From NCBI RefSeq assembly GCF_030700285.1, contig NZ_JAUYZJ010000024.1, positions 26,773 to 90,772 of the forward strand: a stretch of 64,000 nt of DNA, read 5' to 3'. The notes under the pieces were generated by a model. It was not told the origin of the DNA and did not search any database. It saw only the letters and a list, made by a program, of their open reading frames with translations. The translations under genes and the position numbers were made by a program. Origin of the DNA: Methylobacterium sp. NEAU K. GTDB lineage: Bacteria; Pseudomonadota; Alphaproteobacteria; Rhizobiales; Beijerinckiaceae. Of this stretch, positions 62,585-64,000 are shown piece by piece (position 1 is the first letter of the stretch; each line of letters begins with the position of its first letter).

Positions 62585-62736
62585 CGGCAGATACTCCTGG
62601 GCGCCCCGGACGGGCGCTCCGGCGGAAAACGAGGGGGCTGGACCGAGGCGCTTAGAGCCCCGCCCTGTGGCGAAGATGCGACGCGCGCCGCGATCCCGCA
62701 GGCCGCGCCCCGCCGGGACGCGGCCCCGAGACCGTC

Positions 62737-63999
<1,263 letters not shown>

Positions 64000-64000
64000 G

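Overview
This is a GC-rich stretch of chromosome from an alphaproteobacterium. It is most likely a Methylobacterium-type member of the Hyphomicrobiales. The pointers are a B12-dependent radical SAM protein of hopanoid-methylase type, a Tad pilus operon with cpa-style genes, paired transglutaminase-like cysteine peptidases, a DUF3126 protein, a GcrA-like zinc protein and the ftsK-lolA order. The genus is an inference from gene content; no rRNA is present.

Layout: 1-11250 is housekeeping and envelope genes: the end of an SDR gene, a radical SAM protein, a chemotaxis receptor, CorA, two RNA methyltransferases, SodC, a thioesterase, small proteins and a DEAD-box helicase. 11250-17000 is an accessory stretch between the helicase and a tRNA-Leu(GAG). 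It is partly lower in GC and holds a decayed gene fragment, two small genes, an adenylate-cyclase/TolB/TPR fusion, a histidine phosphatase and an MgtC-like protein. 17189-24961 carries a FliN-like protein, LipB, a large two-part porin, a four-gene ferrous-iron uptake operon (ftrA-ftrB-ftrD-ftrC order) and a sulfurtransferase. 25355-33734 is a seven-gene Tad/Flp secretion operon on the minus strand (cpaB, cpaC, cpaD, cpaE, cpaF, tadB, tadC), next to a GcrA-like small protein.

33995-46113 is metabolic: a type I solute-binding protein, an iron-containing alcohol dehydrogenase with a LysR regulator, and divergently a valine/isobutyrate breakdown cluster (mmsA, acyl-CoA dehydrogenase, 3-hydroxyisobutyryl-CoA hydrolase, mmsB, enoyl-CoA hydratase, acyl-CoA synthetase). 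Two unknown secreted proteins sit inside this cluster. REP-like GC-rich palindromes lie in its intergenic gaps.

46424-64000 holds two paralogous transglutaminase-like peptidases, CysE, an HTH-shikimate-kinase regulator, a lytic transglycosylase, a HAD phosphatase, an MDR reductase, SSB, an ECF sigma/anti-sigma pair followed by a Cache protein, an intact SDR and a decayed SDR end, exonuclease III, a PlsC-type acyltransferase, LolA and the 3' part of ftsK, which runs off the window.

I see no CRISPR array, complete insertion sequence, phage or integrase gene. The points most worth a second look are the accessory stretch beside tRNA-Leu, the double-barrel porin with a perfect palindrome in front of it, the twin peptidases, the orphan BoxR-type regulator, the secreted proteins inside the valine operon, and the duplicated SDR end flanking the ECF sigma module.
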